NCBI RefSeq assembly: GCF_041051975.1
Contig: NZ_CP163435.1
Coordinates: 6,241,001-6,305,000, forward strand
Origin: Streptomyces sp. R21
Lineage (GTDB): Bacteria; Actinomycetota; Actinomycetes; Streptomycetales; Streptomycetaceae
Direction of reading: 5' to 3'
DNA: 64,000 bases
Part shown: positions 25,888-34,451 of the stretch, piece after piece
Position numbering within the stretch: position 1 is the stretch's first letter
How the letters are laid out: each line of letters begins with the position of its first letter
Position numbers and translations under genes: made by a program
The notes under the pieces: model-generated
The model's input: the letters and a program-made list of their open reading frames with translations, nothing else
The model's database searches: none
Told to the model about the DNA's origin: nothing

Positions 25888-26397
25888 CTACCCGGCGATG
25901 AAGCGTTCCAGGGCTTCCACGACCATGTTGTGGTCCTCGACCTGAGGCAGCCCCGACACCACCACCGTGCCGATGACGCCCGCGCCCTCGACCGTGATCG
26001 GGAACGCGCCGCCGTGTGCCGCGTAGACGTCCGGGGCGAGGCGGGACGACTCCTCGAACGTCGTGCCCTTGGCGCGGAAGCGGGAGCCGACCAGGTACGA
26101 GGAGCAGCCGTAGCGCTCGACGACGCGGCGCTTGCGGTCGATCCAGGCGTCGTTGTCCGGGGTCGAGCCGGGCAGCGCCGCGTGGAAGAGCTGCTGGCCG
26201 CCGCGCCTGATGTCGACGGCGACGGGGGCGCTGCGCTCCCGGGCGAGTTCGACGAGGAGCGAGCCGAGAGCCCATGCGTCGTCGTAGGTGAAGTGAGGGA
26301 GCGTCAGGCGGCGCTCCTGCTCTTCGAGTTCGGGGATCGAAGCGGGCGGCGCGGTCGTCGGGGCCGACGCAGGCGGTACGGGGCTCGTGGCGTTCAC
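25888..26397 (-). CDS. UPF0303 / heme-degrading-domain family protein
   Basis: A 169-residue cytoplasmic protein of the UPF0303 (PF03928-like) family. Visible are PVAVDIRRGGQQLFHAALPG, DNDAWIDRKRRVVERYG and HGGAFPITVEGAGVIGTVVV, followed by VEDHNMVVEALERF. The first 25 residues are a low-complexity Pro/Ala tail not usual in the family. Its ATG overlaps the TGA of the upstream oxidoreductase (ATGA), so the two are co-translated. Biochemical role unproven; the family fold resembles GlcG/HbpS heme-related proteins. Confidence 0.85.
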   Translation of the reverse strand: MNATSPVPPASAPTTAPPASIPELEEQERRLTLPHFTYDDAWALGSLLVELARERSAPVAVDIRRGGQQLFHAALPGSTPDNDAWIDRKRRVVERYGCSSYLVGSRFRAKGTTFEESSRLAPDVYAAHGGAFPITVEGAGVIGTVVVSGLPQVEDHNMVVEALERFIAG

Positions 26398-27524
26398 AGC
26401 GACACCGCCCCGCCCTCGTGGGCCGAGCGGCGCGCGGCCTCCAGGACGTCGAGCGCGGCCGCGGCCTCGTATGCGGTGACCGGGTTCGGGGCGCCGTCGC
26501 GGAGGGCCGCGGCCACGCCCGCGTAGTACGCGGGGTACGCGCCCGGCAGGGTCGGCTCAGGGCGGCCGCCGCCGGTCAGCGGGGACTCGCCGGAGCCGAC
26601 GCGGCCCCACATGCTCTCGGGCTCGACGCCCCACTCCTCGCCGGACGCCGGGCGGCTGCCGTCACGCAGCGCGGCCTCCTGCGGGTCGAGGCCGTACTTC
26701 ACGTAACCGGCCCGGGAGCCCAGGACCCGGAAGCGCGGGCCGAGTTGGGCGGTGGTCGCCGAGACGTAGAGGTGGGAGCGGACGCCGTTCTCGTGCGTGA
26801 TCGCGATGAAGGTGTCGTCGTCGGTCTCGGCGCCCGGGCGGCGGATGTCCGCCTCGGCGTACACCGACGTCGCCGGGCCGAAGAGGACGAGCGCCTGGTC
26901 GACGACGTGGCTGCCCAGGTCGTAGAGCAGACCTCCGATCTCTGTCGGGTCGCCGGACTCGCGCCAGCCGCCCTTGGGCTGCGGACGCCAGCGCTCGAAG
27001 CGCGATTCGAAGCGCCAGACATCGCCCAACTCGCCGTCCGCGACGAGCTTCTGGAGAGTCAGGAAGTCGTTGTCCCAGCGGCGGTTCTGGAAGACGGAGA
27101 GCAGCAGGCCGCGTTCGTCGGCGAGGGCGGCGAGCTCGCGGGCCTCGGCGGCGGTGCCCGCGATCGGCTTGTCCACGACGACGGGCAGGCCCGCCTTGAG
27201 GGCGGCGGTCGCGATCGGCACGTGGGTCTTGTTCGGGGACGCGATGACGATCAGGTCCAGCTCGTCGGCGCGGGCCCACAGGTCGTCGGGGGAGGCCACG
27301 AAGCGGACGGCGTCGCCGAACTCCGCGCGGGCCTGCTCCTGCCGCTCCGGGTTCGAGGTGACCACCGTGTCGAGGGTCAGGCCCTCGGTGGCGGCGATCA
27401 GCGGCGCGTGGAAGACGGATCCCGCCAGGCCGTAGCCGACGAGGGCCACGCGGAGGGGGGAGCTGGTGCCGGAGACGGTGCCGGAGCCGGGTTCGGGAGC
27501 TGTGCTCGTCGTGGGTCCACTCAT
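26394..27524 (-). CDS. Gfo/Idh/MocA-family NAD(P)-dependent oxidoreductase
   Basis: A 376-residue sugar or polyol dehydrogenase-type protein. The Rossmann motif VGYGLAGSVFHAPLI (about 29-43), the family signature VVDKPIAGTAAEARELA (catalytic Lys in DKP), and FQNRRWDNDFLTLQKL followed by WRFESRFERWRP are clear. It probably oxidises a sugar-like substrate. It forms an operon with the UPF0303 gene and diverges from the ROK gene, with a 23-bp palindrome between them, so a ROK repressor responding to a sugar is the likely control. Confidence 0.9.
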   Translation of the reverse strand: MSGPTTSTAPEPGSGTVSGTSSPLRVALVGYGLAGSVFHAPLIAATEGLTLDTVVTSNPERQEQARAEFGDAVRFVASPDDLWARADELDLIVIASPNKTHVPIATAALKAGLPVVVDKPIAGTAAEARELAALADERGLLLSVFQNRRWDNDFLTLQKLVADGELGDVWRFESRFERWRPQPKGGWRESGDPTEIGGLLYDLGSHVVDQALVLFGPATSVYAEADIRRPGAETDDDTFIAITHENGVRSHLYVSATTAQLGPRFRVLGSRAGYVKYGLDPQEAALRDGSRPASGEEWGVEPESMWGRVGSGESPLTGGGRPEPTLPGAYPAYYAGVAAALRDGAPNPVTAYEAAAALDVLEAARRSAHEGGAVSL

Positions 27525-27531
27525 GCTTCTA

Positions 27532-27554
27532 CTTTCGCAACGCTGTTGCCAAAG
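27532..27554. promoter_or_regulatory. ROK-type operator palindrome
   Basis: CTTTCGCAAC and GTTGCCAAAG are inverted around GCT, with one mismatch in 10 bp arms. It lies 8 bp upstream of the oxidoreductase start and 18 bp upstream of the ROK gene start, a position suited to controlling both. Candidate binder: the ROK protein. Confidence 0.6.
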
Positions 27555-27571
27555 TGCAAGCGCGGGGGAGA

Positions 27572-28727
27572 ATGGCTTGTGTGAACAGGACCAATGTGGG
27601 GTCGGGTACGACAGGGGCAGCGCTGTCGAACGGGGCGGGTGCGGCCGGGGTGAATCTGCTCGCGCTGCGCAGTCACAACGCCGCCCTCGTGCTCGACCTG
27701 CTCCGTACCGCCGGGCCGGAGGGCATCAGCCGCCTCGAGATCGCCGAGCGCACCCGGCTGACCCCGCAGGCCGTCAGCAAGATCACCGCCCGGCTGCGGG
27801 CGGACGGTCTCGCGGCGGAGGCGGGCCGCCGCGCGTCCACCGGCGGCAAGCCGCGCACCGTGCTGCGACTCGTCCCCGAGGCCGGACACGCGGTCGGGCT
27901 CCATCTCGACCGGGACGAGCTGACGGTCGTGCTCTGCGATCTCACCGGGGCGGTGGTGGCCGAGCGGCGTGCCGCGCTGGGCCTCGGGGCCGGGGCGGAC
28001 GCCGTGGTCGAGGGGGCTGCGGCGGAGGTGGAGGCCCTCCTCGACGGGCGGTCCCCCGTGCTCGGGGTCGGCGTCGCGCTGCCCGGGCCGCTCGACCACG
28101 GGCGTGGCGTGCTGCACCGGGTCACCGGCTTTCCCGAATGGGACGGGTTCCCGCTGCGGGACGCGCTGGCCCGGCGGCTCGGGGTGCCGGTGGTGGTGGA
28201 CAAGGACACGAACGCGGCGGCGCTCGGGCTGGCGGTGGGCGGGGTCGCGCGGGCGGCGTACGGGTCGTTCGCGTATCTGCATCTCGGTACGGGGCTGGGG
28301 GCCGGGCTGGTGATCGGCGGGGTGGTGCATCGGGGGACACGGACCGGGGCGGGGGAGTTCGGGCACCAGGTGATCCAGCTGGACGGGCCCTGTGCGGGTG
28401 TGGGAACCGGGGGTGTGTCGAGGTGTTGTGTCTCGGGGCGGTGGAGCGGGGGGCCGTGGAGGAGGCGGCTCGGGTGCTGGGGGAGGGGGCGTCGAATCTG
28501 GTGGGGTTGCTCGACATCGATCTGGTGCTGCTGGGCGGGCGGACGGTGGAGCGGGACCGGGAGGCGTTTGTGGCGGGTGTCTCGGCGGTGCTCGCGGCTC
28601 GGGCTTCGCGGGAGGGGGCCGGTCTTGTCGTCCCGGTGCGGGTTGCTCCCGGTGGGGGGGCGGGGGGTTGCCGAGGGGGGCGGCTCAGCTGCTGTTGGGG
28701 GCGCTGTTCGGGCGGGGGGATGGGTAA
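27572..28727 (+). pseudogene. ROK-family transcriptional regulator with two frameshifts
   Basis: The first frame gives an N-terminal MarR-like HTH (LLRTAGPEGISRLEIAERTR, LTPQAVSKITARLRADGL) and the ROK domain through FGHQVIQLDGP. The zinc motif CGCGNRGCVEVL and the segment VGLLDIDLVLLGGRTVERDR continue in a second frame from about 28390, and the C-terminal PRGAAQLLLGALFGRGDG in a third from about 28655. Both breaks lie in C or G runs and each is repaired by one added base. The protein sequence is otherwise undamaged, so sequencing error in homopolymers is at least as likely as real decay. If intact, it would be the repressor of the divergent oxidoreductase operon. Start at ATG 27572 or GTG 27581. 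Confidence 0.8.
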
Positions 28728-28750
28728 CGGGGGGTGCCCTACGGGGTTGT

Positions 28751-28850
28751 TCGCCCCCTCCGCCCCTACCCTTCCCGTTGTTCTGGGGGCTGCGCCCCCT
28801 TTCCCCCTGCCATCGCGCTGCGCGCTCGTCCTCAAACGCCGGACGGGCTG
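28751..28850. repeat. 100-bp dispersed intergenic repeat, copy A
   Basis: This copy is inverted relative to the one at 63117-63216. I count 4 mismatches in 100 aligned bases. It contains CTCAAACGCCGGACGGGC and a GGGGGCTGCGCCCCC hairpin, both recurring in Streptomyces intergenic DNA. It follows the ROK gene and may act as its terminator. Confidence 0.8.
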
Positions 28851-28963
28851 GGATCCGCCGACCGAGCGGAGTTCATCAGTTAATGATGCTGCCGTAGGCG
28901 TGGTGAACCAGCCGTCGTGTTCCCGCGTGGCACGGTCGAGGGCCCGATCGGCAAAGGCTTCTC

Positions 28964-29776
28964 ATGCGAAAGCGACTGTGCTCGACCCTGGTTCCGGCCC
29001 TGGCGCTGTCCTTCACATTCACCGCGGCCGCCCTGTCTCTCGCGCCCGCCGCCGCCCTTGCGAACCCGTACCCCAGCTGCGCCGGGCCCGGTACCCGTGA
29101 CTTCCCCGTCAAGACGCGGATCCACGGTGGGCCCGCCGGGTTCGACGTGGGCGGTGGGTTCGGGACCTGGTACATCGACCTCACCAACACCACCGCCCGT
29201 GCCTGCGGCGGCATTCACCCGGTCGTCGTCCTCGTGGACGAGAAGCGGGCGCTGCGGCCGGAGCAGGCGCGGCTGGAGTTCTATGCGGGCGGGGGCAAGG
29301 GCCCGCACCCCGTCTCGTTCGTGAAGAGCGACGAGGACGAGAACGTCGGGGTGTTCGACGACGGTTTCCCGGGGTTCACGGTGGGTCCGGGCCGGACTCT
29401 CACCGTGCAGGTGCGGCTCTCCGTGACCTCCGACGCGGCCACGCCGAACGACGTCGTGGCGAACGCGGCCGTCGTGCAGCGGCACGGTGACGACGGGGAC
29501 TGGATCGGGGAGTCGAATGCCTACCGCTTCCGGATCGAGAACGACGGTGGCGATGGTGACGGCGACGGCGACCGTGCGGGCGACGCCGCCCGCGACAGTG
29601 GGGCCCGGGGGCGCGACAGCGCGCGGGAGGAACCGGGGGCGTCGGGCGCCGACGAGTTGGCCGGCACCGGGCGGCCGGGATCGGTGCCGTACGGCTTCGG
29701 ACTGGCGACGGGCGTGGTCGCCGTGGGCGCAGCGCTGCTCGCCGTGTCCCGATGGGTACGGCTCCGGCGCCGCTGA
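28964..29776 (+). CDS. Cell-wall-anchored LAXTG surface protein
   Basis: A 270-residue exported protein. A Sec signal peptide (LVPALALSFTFTAAALSLAP, cleavage near ALA-NPYP) precedes a roughly 150-residue beta-rich domain, then a charged low-complexity stalk (about residues 190-230: alternating Asp/Gly, then Arg/Asp/Ser). A sorting signal follows: LAGTG, a hydrophobic helix (FGLATGVVAVGAALLAVS) and a basic tail RWVRLRRR. LAXTG is the preferred motif of class E sortases, and one is encoded at 20599-21405. Function of the ectodomain unknown. ATG at 28964 with AAAGG upstream. Confidence 0.8.
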   Translation: MRKRLCSTLVPALALSFTFTAAALSLAPAAALANPYPSCAGPGTRDFPVKTRIHGGPAGFDVGGGFGTWYIDLTNTTARACGGIHPVVVLVDEKRALRPEQARLEFYAGGGKGPHPVSFVKSDEDENVGVFDDGFPGFTVGPGRTLTVQVRLSVTSDAATPNDVVANAAVVQRHGDDGDWIGESNAYRFRIENDGGDGDGDGDRAGDAARDSGARGRDSAREEPGASGADELAGTGRPGSVPYGFGLATGVVAVGAALLAVSRWVRLRRR

Positions 29777-29834
29777 CCGGCGCCGGAGGGGGCTCCGGGC
29801 GTCCCGCCTGCGGACCGTCTGCGAATATCGCACC

Positions 29835-30593
29835 GTGGACTACCCGAACGACCAGGCCCCCGGCGCCCCCGTCCGCTCCGGCATCCCCGAGCACGGCCGC
29901 ATCCCGAAGTACTACGCGGTGAAGGCCCATATCGCCTCGCTGATCGAGGAGTTGGGGGAAGGGGGGCTTCTGCCGACCGAGCGCGACCTCTCGGAGACGT
30001 ACGAAGTCGCGCGCGAGACCGTGCGGCAGGCGCTGCGCGAGCTGCTCCTCGAAGGGAAGCTGCGCAGGCAGGGGCGGGGCACGGTCGTCGCCGGGCCCAA
30101 GCTGGAGCAGCCGCTCTCGCTGGCCAGCTACACCGAGGGAGTACGGCGGCAGGGGCGCACCCCCGGCCGGGCGCTCATCTCCCTCGACCGCTTCCCCTGC
30201 CCCGAGGCCCTCGCCGCCGAGACCGGGCTGACCCGCGGCGAGCCCGTATGGCACATGGAACGGGTGCTGCTCGCGGACGACGAGCGCGTCGGGCTGGAGA
30301 GTACGTACGTCGCCGTGGCCCGAGTCCCGGACCTCGACCGCGACTTCGTGCCCGACTCCTCCTTCTACGCCTACCTGCACGACCGGCTCGGCATCGCCTT
30401 CGGGGACGCCGACGAGCGCATCGAGACCGTCCTCGCGACCCCGCGCGAAGCCCTGCTCATCGGCACACCGCCCGCGCTGCCCATGCTGCTGATCCACCGG
30501 GTCTCGCGGGACACGGAGGGGAAGCCACTGGAGCGGGTGCGGTCGCTGTACCGGGGGGACCGCTTCTCCTTCTCGGCCCATCTCCAGGGCTGA
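29835..30593 (+). CDS. GntR-family (HutC/UTRA) regulator of the phosphonate cluster
   Basis: A 252-residue regulator with an N-terminal GntR winged helix (YYAVKAHIASLIEEL, LLPTERDLSETYEVARETVR, LRELLLEGKLRRQGRGTVV) and a C-terminal UTRA ligand domain ending GKPLERVRSLYRGDRFSFSA. GTG at 29835 is the start that precedes the HTH. It sits 160 bp upstream of the phosphonate catabolism and uptake genes on the same strand, so it probably senses a phosphonate or a breakdown product. The frame extends upstream over the LAXTG gene but that part is not coding. Confidence 0.88.
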   Translation: MDYPNDQAPGAPVRSGIPEHGRIPKYYAVKAHIASLIEELGEGGLLPTERDLSETYEVARETVRQALRELLLEGKLRRQGRGTVVAGPKLEQPLSLASYTEGVRRQGRTPGRALISLDRFPCPEALAAETGLTRGEPVWHMERVLLADDERVGLESTYVAVARVPDLDRDFVPDSSFYAYLHDRLGIAFGDADERIETVLATPREALLIGTPPALPMLLIHRVSRDTEGKPLERVRSLYRGDRFSFSAHLQG

Positions 30594-30753
30594 TTGCCTG
30601 TATTGCCCGTATTTTCCGGCTGTTTGGGCGGGATCCGGCCCGCCATATTTATAACGTAACGATAACGGGTCTAGCCCAAAAGTGATGGGCAGTTCACCAT
30701 CTGGATGCCGGGCGGACCCTTCCGATTCCCCCTTCCCGAGGAGCGTTGCCGTC
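30594..30753 (+). promoter_or_regulatory. Control region of the phosphonate operon
   Basis: A GGCGGG/CCCGCC hairpin (30627-30644) followed by AT-rich ATATTTATAA could end the GntR transcript. Next are three close TAACG units (30651-30667, ATAACGTAACGATAACG), a good candidate for a GntR operator or promoter element. A single GTTCACC at 30692-30698 resembles one half of a PhoP box, but no second good repeat follows. Confidence 0.45.
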
Positions 30754-31878
30754 GTGAGAGTGATAGTTGTCGGAGCCGGCGTGCTGGGTACCCTGCACGC
30801 CTGGCATGCACTGGAGCGCGGCCACGACGTCGTGCAGATCGAGCGTGAGGCGGAGGCCCGAGGGGCTTCGCTGCGCAACTTCGGCCAGATCTGGGTGAGT
30901 GGCCGCGCGGGCGGCGAGGAACTCGAAACCGCCCTGCGGGCACGGGAGTTGTGGGAGGCCATCGGCGCCCGCATCCCCGGGCTCGGCTTCCGGGCGAACG
31001 GTTCCCTGACGCCCGTACGCGGCCCCCGTGAACTCGCCGTCGCCGAGGCGGCGCTCGCCCGTACGGACGCCGCCGCCCGCGGCTACAAGCTGCTCACGGC
31101 GGACGAGGCGCGCGCGGTCAACCCGGCCCTGCGCGGCGCGTTCGATGCGGCGCTGTACTGCGAGCGCGACGCGGCCGTCGAGCCCCGCACCGCCCAACTC
31201 GCCTTCCGGGCCGAATTGTTGAAGTCGCCCCACTACACCTTTCTGCCCGGCCGTGAGGTCCGTGACGTCGTCGGCGAGAACGCCGTGCGCGACGACCACG
31301 GCGACGTGCACACCGGCGACGCGGTCGTGCTGTGCACGGGGGCCTGGCTCGGCGGTCTCGTGCGGGAGTTGGTGGGAGGGGAGCTGCCCGTGCGGCGGGT
31401 GCGGCTGCAGATGATGCAGACCGATCCGCTGGGCGAACCGCTCACCACCTCGGTCGCGGACGCTGACAGCTTCCGCTACTACCCCGCCTACCGCAGCGAC
31501 GCGCTCGACGAACTCGATGCGCACCAGCCGCAGTCCGAGACGGCCGCCGCTCACCGCATGCAGCTGCTCATGGTGCAGCGCGCCGACGGCGGACTGACCA
31601 TCGGCGACACCCACGAGTACGAGCACCCCTTCGCCTTCGACACCCTCGAAGACCCCTACGACCACCTCACCGGGGTCGTCGAGTCCTTCCTCGGCCGCCC
31701 GCTGCCCAGGATCCGCCGCCGCTGGGCGGGGGTGTACGCACAGTGCACCGACCCGAGCCGGGTCGTGCACCGGCAGCGGGTGCGTGACGGGGTGTGGCTG
31801 GTCACCGGGCCCGGCGGGCGCGGCATGACCTGCTCGCCGGCGATCGCCGAGACCACCGCCGACGAGCTGGGATGGTGA
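30754..31878 (+). CDS. TIGR03364-type FAD-dependent oxidoreductase (phosphonate-linked)
   Basis: A 374-residue DAO-family flavoprotein starting at GTG 30754 (GAGGAG upstream). FAD-binding motif VIVVGAGVLGTLHAWHALER (2-21), then REAEARGASLRNFGQIWVSG, and near the C terminus WLVTGPGGRGMTCSPAIAE. This subfamily is repeatedly adjacent to phosphonatase-like hydrolases and AEP transporters and is thought to replace the transaminase PhnW by oxidising 2-aminoethylphosphonate or an N-methyl derivative to phosphonoacetaldehyde. That reaction is inferred from family and context. Its TGA overlaps the next gene's start. Confidence 0.88.
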   Translation: MRVIVVGAGVLGTLHAWHALERGHDVVQIEREAEARGASLRNFGQIWVSGRAGGEELETALRARELWEAIGARIPGLGFRANGSLTPVRGPRELAVAEAALARTDAAARGYKLLTADEARAVNPALRGAFDAALYCERDAAVEPRTAQLAFRAELLKSPHYTFLPGREVRDVVGENAVRDDHGDVHTGDAVVLCTGAWLGGLVRELVGGELPVRRVRLQMMQTDPLGEPLTTSVADADSFRYYPAYRSDALDELDAHQPQSETAAAHRMQLLMVQRADGGLTIGDTHEYEHPFAFDTLEDPYDHLTGVVESFLGRPLPRIRRRWAGVYAQCTDPSRVVHRQRVRDGVWLVTGPGGRGMTCSPAIAETTADELGW

Positions 31879-32570
31879 CCGAGTTGCATCGCACACGTCT
31901 TGTCGTCCTCGACATGGCCGGTACCACCGTCGCCGACGGCGGGCTCGTCGAACGGGCCTTTGCAACAGCAGCCGCAGAGCTGGGCGTTGAGCCCGGCAGC
32001 CCGGATCACGCGGAGAAGCTGGCGTACGTCCGGGCCACCATGGGAGAGTCCAAGATCTCCGTCTTCCGGCACCTGTTCGGGGACGAGGGGCTCGCCCGGC
32101 GTGCCAACTCGGCCTTCGAGAAGGCGTACGGCGAACTCGTCGACGGCGGGCTCATCGCACCGATACCCGGGGCGCGCGAAGCCGTCGAGGAACTGCTGGC
32201 GAGCGGCTGCGCAGTCGTGCTGACCACCGGGTTCGCCCGCGTCACCCAGGACGCCATCCTCGACGCGCTCGGCTGGCGGACGCTGGTGCCGCTCACGCTC
32301 TGCCCCGCCGACGCCGGAGGCCGCGGACGGCCGTACCCCGACATGGTGCTCGAAGCCTTCCTGCGCACCAAGGCCGCTGAGGGCGTCCACCAGGTCGCCG
32401 TCGCGGGCGACACCTCGTTCGACATGCTCAGCGGCGCCCGCGCCGGGGCCGGGATCGTCGCCGGAGTGCTCACCGGCGCCCACGCGAACGACGCGCTGCG
32501 TTCGGCCGGCGCCACCCATGTCCTCGGCTCGGTCGCCGAACTGCCCGCGCTGCTCCGGGGAGGCGGGTGA
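31872..32570 (+). CDS. Phosphonatase-like HAD hydrolase (PhnX-like)
   Basis: A 232-residue HAD hydrolase. Motif I is VVLDMAGTTVADGG with Asp14 nucleophile; motif III/IV region is VAVAGDTSFDMLSGARAG. The cap carries MGESKISVFRHLF; Lys61 lies where PhnX has its Schiff-base Lys (MGLLKIDH in PhnX, from memory), suggesting C-P bond cleavage of phosphonoacetaldehyde is possible. It is coupled by overlap to both the FAD oxidoreductase and the ABC ATPase gene, fitting a two-step AEP degradation route. Start ATG 31872 or GTG 31875. Confidence 0.85.
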   Translation: MVTELHRTRLVVLDMAGTTVADGGLVERAFATAAAELGVEPGSPDHAEKLAYVRATMGESKISVFRHLFGDEGLARRANSAFEKAYGELVDGGLIAPIPGAREAVEELLASGCAVVLTTGFARVTQDAILDALGWRTLVPLTLCPADAGGRGRPYPDMVLEAFLRTKAAEGVHQVAVAGDTSFDMLSGARAGAGIVAGVLTGAHANDALRSAGATHVLGSVAELPALLRGGG

Positions 32571-33619
32571 TGGGCATCCGCTTCGACTCGGTCACGGTCG
32601 CCTACGACGGCAACGTCGTCCTCGACGCGCTCGACCTCACCGTCGAACCCGGCGAGGTGATGGCGCTGCTCGGGCCGTCCGGCTCCGGGAAGACCACCGC
32701 GCTGCGGGCCGTCGCCGGGTTCGTACGGCCCGTCTCCGGGCGGGTGTTCATCGGGCAACGCGACGTCACCGACCTGCCGCCGTACCGGCGCGGGATCGGC
32801 ATGGTCGTCCAGCAGTACGCGCTCTTCCCGCACATGCGCGTCGCCGACAACGTCGCCTTCGGGCTCAAGGCGCAGAAGGCGCCGGGGGGCGAGATCCGGG
32901 GGCGGGTCGCCGAGGCGCTGGAGATGACCGGCATGGCGGCGTACGCGCGGCGGTATCCACGGGAGTTGTCCGGCGGTCAGCAGCAACGCGTCGCCATCGC
33001 ACGGGCGTTGGCCATCCGGCCCGGGGTGTTGCTCCTCGACGAACCGCTCTCCGCGCTCGACGCGCAGCTCCGGTCCGGCATGCTCGGCGAACTCGCCCGA
33101 CTGCACCGGGAGTTGCCCGACGTGTCGATGCTGTACGTCACCCATGACCAGGTCGAGGCGCTGACGCTGGCCGACCGGATCGCGGTCATGGACCGGGCTC
33201 GGGTGCGGGAGTGCGGGACGCCTCGGGAGCTGTACCGGGCTCCTCGGCATGAGTTCACGGCGTCCTTCGTGGGGAACGCGAATCTGCTGCCCGTGACAGT
33301 GGGGGCGGGGGGTGTCTCTTTCGGCGGGGCCGAGCTCAAGGTCTCCACGGAGGGAATCGCGCCGGGGGCGCGGGCCACGCTGTGCGTCCGGCCCCATCTT
33401 GTGGGGCTGGGGCCCGGGCCCAACCAGCTCTCCGGGCGGCTCGGGGAGATCCAGTGGCGCGGGGCCACGCATCGGTTGTACGTGGATGTGGGCGGCAATC
33501 GGGTGATGGCGGACCTTCGTGAGCTTCGCGAACCCCCTTCGCACGGGGACGTCGTCACTCTGCACTTCGCGCCCGAGGACGCGGTGTTGCTCAACGCAGA
33601 GGTGGGCCATGGGCAGTAG
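32570..33619 (+). CDS. phnT: 2-aminoethylphosphonate ABC transporter ATP-binding protein
   Basis: A 349-residue ABC ATPase. Walker A GPSGSGKTT (about 39-47), Q-loop QQYALFPHMRVADN, signature LSGGQQQRVAIARALA, Walker B GVLLLDEPLSALDA, H-loop YVTHDQVEALTLADR, then a C-terminal regulatory domain of the TOBE/PotA type. The context with two permeases, a lipoprotein and phosphonatase genes fits PhnT. ATG at 32570, directly after the previous stop overlap, has GGAGG six bases upstream. Confidence 0.85.
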   Translation: MGIRFDSVTVAYDGNVVLDALDLTVEPGEVMALLGPSGSGKTTALRAVAGFVRPVSGRVFIGQRDVTDLPPYRRGIGMVVQQYALFPHMRVADNVAFGLKAQKAPGGEIRGRVAEALEMTGMAAYARRYPRELSGGQQQRVAIARALAIRPGVLLLDEPLSALDAQLRSGMLGELARLHRELPDVSMLYVTHDQVEALTLADRIAVMDRARVRECGTPRELYRAPRHEFTASFVGNANLLPVTVGAGGVSFGGAELKVSTEGIAPGARATLCVRPHLVGLGPGPNQLSGRLGEIQWRGATHRLYVDVGGNRVMADLRELREPPSHGDVVTLHFAPEDAVLLNAEVGHGQ

Positions 33620-34451
33620 GTCCGGTAATCCCCTGAGAACCCTCTGGGCCATACCCCCCGTAGCCGTCCTCTCCCTCCTCTTCCTCTATCCTCTCCTCCT
33701 CGTCGTCCAGCAGTCCTTCCAGCCGGACTCCGGTGGGACCTCCCTTCAGCCGTACGCCGATGTGTTCGCGTCGGCCGCGTTCCGGGAGGCACTGTGGACC
33801 ACCGTCTGGCTGGCCGCGGCGGCGACGGCAGGGTGTCTGGTGCTCGGGTTCGTGCTGGCGTCGGTCATCGCGTTCGTGCCGTTTCCCGGAGGGAAGGCCG
33901 TCGCCCGGTTCATCGACGTGTTCCTGTCGTTTCCGTCCTTCCTGATCACGCTCGCGCTGCTGTTCATCTACGGCACGGTCGGGATGGCCAACGGGGTGTG
34001 GACGGATGTCAGCGGGGCGGCGGAGGGGCCGTTCCAGTTCCTCAACACACCCTGGGGGGTGCTGCTCGCCGAGGTCACGTACTTCACGCCGTTCGTGATG
34101 CGGCCACTGCTCGCCGCGTTCTCGCAGCTTGACTCCGCGCAGGTGGAGGTGGCGTCCAGTCTGGGGGCGCGGCCCGGACGGATCGTCCGGCAGGTGATCC
34201 TGCCCGAGGCGCTGCCCGCGCTCGCGGCCGGCGGAAGCCTCGTCCTCGTGATGTGTCTGAACGAGTTCGGGATCGTGCTCTTCACCGGGGCCAAGGGCGT
34301 CACCACGCTTCCGATGCTCGTCTACGGCAAGGCCATCCTGGAGTCCGACTATCCGGGCGCGTGCGTGGTCGCCGTCGTCAACGTCCTTGTCTCCGTGGGT
34401 CTTTACGGCCTCTACCGGGTGGTGAGCCGTCGTGTTGGTGCACAGCCGTAA
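33609..34451 (+). CDS. phnU: AEP ABC transporter permease 1
   Basis: A 280-residue inner-membrane permease of the ThiP/PotB-type with about six TM helices (AVLSLLFLYPLLLVVQQSFQ first). The EAA loop is VEVASSLGARPGRIVRQVIL. It overlaps the ATPase gene by 11 bp and the next permease by 20 bp. It forms the channel half with PhnV. Confidence 0.85.
   Translation: MGSRSGNPLRTLWAIPPVAVLSLLFLYPLLLVVQQSFQPDSGGTSLQPYADVFASAAFREALWTTVWLAAAATAGCLVLGFVLASVIAFVPFPGGKAVARFIDVFLSFPSFLITLALLFIYGTVGMANGVWTDVSGAAEGPFQFLNTPWGVLLAEVTYFTPFVMRPLLAAFSQLDSAQVEVASSLGARPGRIVRQVILPEALPALAAGGSLVLVMCLNEFGIVLFTGAKGVTTLPMLVYGKAILESDYPGACVVAVVNVLVSVGLYGLYRVVSRRVGAQP

Noticed and set aside
24014..26275. 753-codon leftward frame over yidC, FAH and UPF0303
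   Set aside because: It crosses three genes with intact conserved motifs in other frames.
26418..27584. 388-codon rightward frame opposite the Gfo/Idh/MocA gene
   Set aside because: Antisense shadow; the leftward frame has the Rossmann and DKP motifs.
30692..30698. PHO box for PhoP
   Set aside because: Only one GTTCACC unit; the following 11-mer does not match, so it is not listed as a site.
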